From CF-39 sp036518215 (GTDB taxonomy: Bacteria > Chloroflexota > Limnocylindria > P2-11E): a stretch of DNA of 12,446 nucleotides. Position 1 is the stretch's first letter. Every line of letters begins with the position of its first letter. This document shows, in pieces, positions 11,057-12,446 of this stretch. A program made the translations under genes and the position numbers. Location of the stretch: the NCBI GenBank assembly GCA_036518215.1, contig DATDNP010000198.1, positions 1 through 12,446 of the forward strand. The letters are read 5' to 3'. Below the pieces are notes generated by a model, which made no database searches, had not been told where the DNA came from, and saw only the letters and a program-made list of their open reading frames with translations.

Positions 11057-12446
11057 ATGCGACGCGTCTGGGCTCTTCTCGTCCTCTCAGCCGCAGCCCT
11101 CGGCCTCGCGGCGTGCGCGCCCGCCACGTCGCGCGACGCCGTGAACGTCGTCGTGCGCATCGAGAAGGTGCGCGCCCATCTGCTCGCCGCGCGCGAGGAC
11201 GCCGCCGCCGGACGCTGGGATCTCGCCGCGACGCACGCCGCGCATCCGGCCGAGGATCTCCAGCCGATCGACAGCGCGCTCGCGAAGCGCGACCCCCAGG
11301 CCGACGCGGCGCTCCGCGCCGCGCTCATCGCGGTGCGCGAGGCGGCGAGCGCGCACGATCCGGCGATCGCGGACGCCGTCGCCACGGCGGACCGCGCGCT
11401 CGAGAGCGCGACACGGCTCATCGCCGGCGACGCGGCGACCAGCGAAGCGTTCCGCAGCGCCGTCGCGTCGGGTCTGCTCGAGCTTTCGACGACGGAGTAC
11501 GGCGAGGCGGTGAGCGACGGGAGGCTCGTCGCGGAGTCCGAGTACCAGGACGCGTATGCGTTCCTCACGCGCGCGCGTGTCCTCGTTCCGACGATCGACG
11601 GCGATCTCGCCGCGGCGCTGCCGCGGATCGCACCCTCCGCGCCGTTCGTCGCACCGGAGCGCTACGAGGCGCTCGTCGACGCCGAGAAGGACGCGCTCGC
11701 GGACTCGAGCGCCGCTGCGTACGGCACGGCGAAGGACGACACCGGCGCGCTCATTGCGGCGCTGGACACCTCATCGGCAGCCATCGACCGCCGCGACGCG
11801 GCCGCCGCCGCGGACGCGATGACGTCGTTCCGTGGCGAATGGACGCAGGTCGAGGCATTCGTGAAGGCGCGGTCGCCCGACGCGTACGAGCATGTCGAGA
11901 ACGACATGGCGTCGGCGACCGCCGCCCTCGCGGCGCACCCTGCCGATCTCGCCGCCGCCCGCGACGCCGTCACCGACATGCGGACGGAGCTCTCACCCAT
12001 CGTCGCGGCGCCGGCCACGTACGGGATCTTCGACGCGGCGATCATCCTGCTCCGCGAAGGGCTCGAGGCGCTGCTCATCGTCGCCGCGCTCCTCGCGTTC
12101 CTCACGAAGACCGGCAACGCGTCGAAGCGCGGGTGGATCGCCGTAGGCGGCGGGACCGGGATCGTCGCGAGCATCGCGATCGCGATCGCGATCACGATCG
12201 CCTTCTCGGCGAGCGAATCGGCCGGCGCCGACCGTGAGCTCCTCGAGGGCGCGACCGGCCTCTTCGCCGCCGCGATGCTCGTGTACATGAGCGTGTGGCT
12301 GCACGCGAAGTCGAACCTCGCGAGCTGGAACCGGTACATAAAGGAGAAGAGCGATGCGGCGCTCGCGCGGAACAGCCTCTTCGGTCTTGCGACGATCGCG
12401 TTCCTCGCGGTCTTCCGCGAGGGCGCCGAGACCGCGCTCTTCTACG
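11057..12446 (+). CDS. FTR1-family iron permease with lipoprotein-type N-terminus (partial, runs off the window)
   Basis: The visible 463 residues are the N-terminal part of an EfeU/FTR1-like high-affinity iron permease. In the family this integral membrane protein takes up ferric iron made from ferrous iron outside the cell, often with EfeO and EfeB. Residues 1-20 form a lipoprotein signal (hydrophobic run, then LAAC with Cys20). Residues 21-325 are an Ala-rich, helical extracytoplasmic region, as in the long FTR1 proteins of Gram-positive bacteria. The permease starts at about 325: the first iron motif REGLE is at 333-337, the second, REGAE, at 454-458, just before the sequence ends. Helices include ALLIVAALLAFL and the AIAIAITIAF run. 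ATG at 11057 is the first possible start after an in-frame TGA at 11048; no Shine-Dalgarno is close. It is divergent from the thrC leader, 98 bases from that promoter. Confidence 0.88.
   Translation, partial: MRRVWALLVLSAAALGLAACAPATSRDAVNVVVRIEKVRAHLLAAREDAAAGRWDLAATHAAHPAEDLQPIDSALAKRDPQADAALRAALIAVREAASAHDPAIADAVATADRALESATRLIAGDAATSEAFRSAVASGLLELSTTEYGEAVSDGRLVAESEYQDAYAFLTRARVLVPTIDGDLAAALPRIAPSAPFVAPERYEALVDAEKDALADSSAAAYGTAKDDTGALIAALDTSSAAIDRRDAAAAADAMTSFRGEWTQVEAFVKARSPDAYEHVENDMASATAALAAHPADLAAARDAVTDMRTELSPIVAAPATYGIFDAAIILLREGLEALLIVAALLAFLTKTGNASKRGWIAVGGGTGIVASIAIAIAITIAFSASESAGADRELLEGATGLFAAAMLVYMSVWLHAKSNLASWNRYIKEKSDAALARNSLFGLATIAFLAVFREGAETALFY

Noticed and set aside
12166..12202. 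Tandem GATCGC-like repeats
   Set aside because: They encode the Ala/Ile-rich transmembrane run AIAIAITIA of the FTR1 permease; the repetition follows from codon bias.
1..12446. CRISPR array, insertion sequence, prophage, toxin-antitoxin or defence island
   Set aside because: No spaced repeats, transposase or integrase motifs, terminal inverted repeats or defence-type domains were found; the genes are metabolic, transport and regulatory.

Overview
The window is high-GC DNA packed with genes on both strands, and it looks chromosomal: no transposase, integrase, phage gene, tRNA, rRNA or CRISPR array was seen. Several features suggest a Chloroflexota-type (Limnocylindria/Dormibacterota-like) or related Terrabacteria genome. 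These are GTG starts, TAnnnT -10 boxes placed 6-9 bases before start codons (leaderless transcripts), a secreted GHL10 protein ending in an Ig-like domain, the actinobacterial type of threonine synthase paired with a CysO-like sulfur carrier, and an FTR1 iron permease with a lipoprotein N-terminus. No marker gene settles the phylum.

Layout. 14-2074 (+): secreted GHL10-type glycoside-hydrolase-like protein. 2116-3057 (+): EamA/DMT exporter, converging on an OsmC peroxidase (2981-3442, -). 3529-5571: a divergent module, with an SRPBCC protein and a DUF378 membrane protein leftward and a CarH/LitR-type B12 photoreceptor-repressor and TspO rightward, separated by back-to-back promoters overlain by TGT-centred repeats spaced 10-11 bp. 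5568-5780 (-): small helical protein. 5891-7133 (-): a five-helix membrane protein and a TiaS-like protein, overlapping. 7171-9251 (+): amidohydrolase-superfamily protein coupled to a SerA-type phosphoglycerate dehydrogenase. 9265-10958 (-): promoter, methionine-rich leader peptide, attenuator, threonine-synthase-like enzyme and CysO-like ubiquitin-fold sulfur carrier. 11057-12446 (+): FTR1 iron permease, cut by the window end.

Two regions stand out. The first is the leader at 10786-10958. It has a promoter, a 23-codon open reading frame with six Met codons, mutually exclusive protector, antiterminator and terminator pairings, and a U-rich tail, ending just before the ribosome-binding site of the thrC-like gene. 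This is the layout of ribosome-mediated attenuation, here apparently sensing methionine. A methionine-controlled 'threonine synthase' with a sulfur-carrier partner is hard to reconcile with plain threonine synthesis. It suggests a role in homocysteine/methionine formation from O-phosphohomoserine and a protein thiocarboxylate; that is an inference. The second is the CarH module, a compact light/B12-responsive unit in which the photoreceptor probably controls its own operon with tspO and the divergent DUF378-SRPBCC pair.
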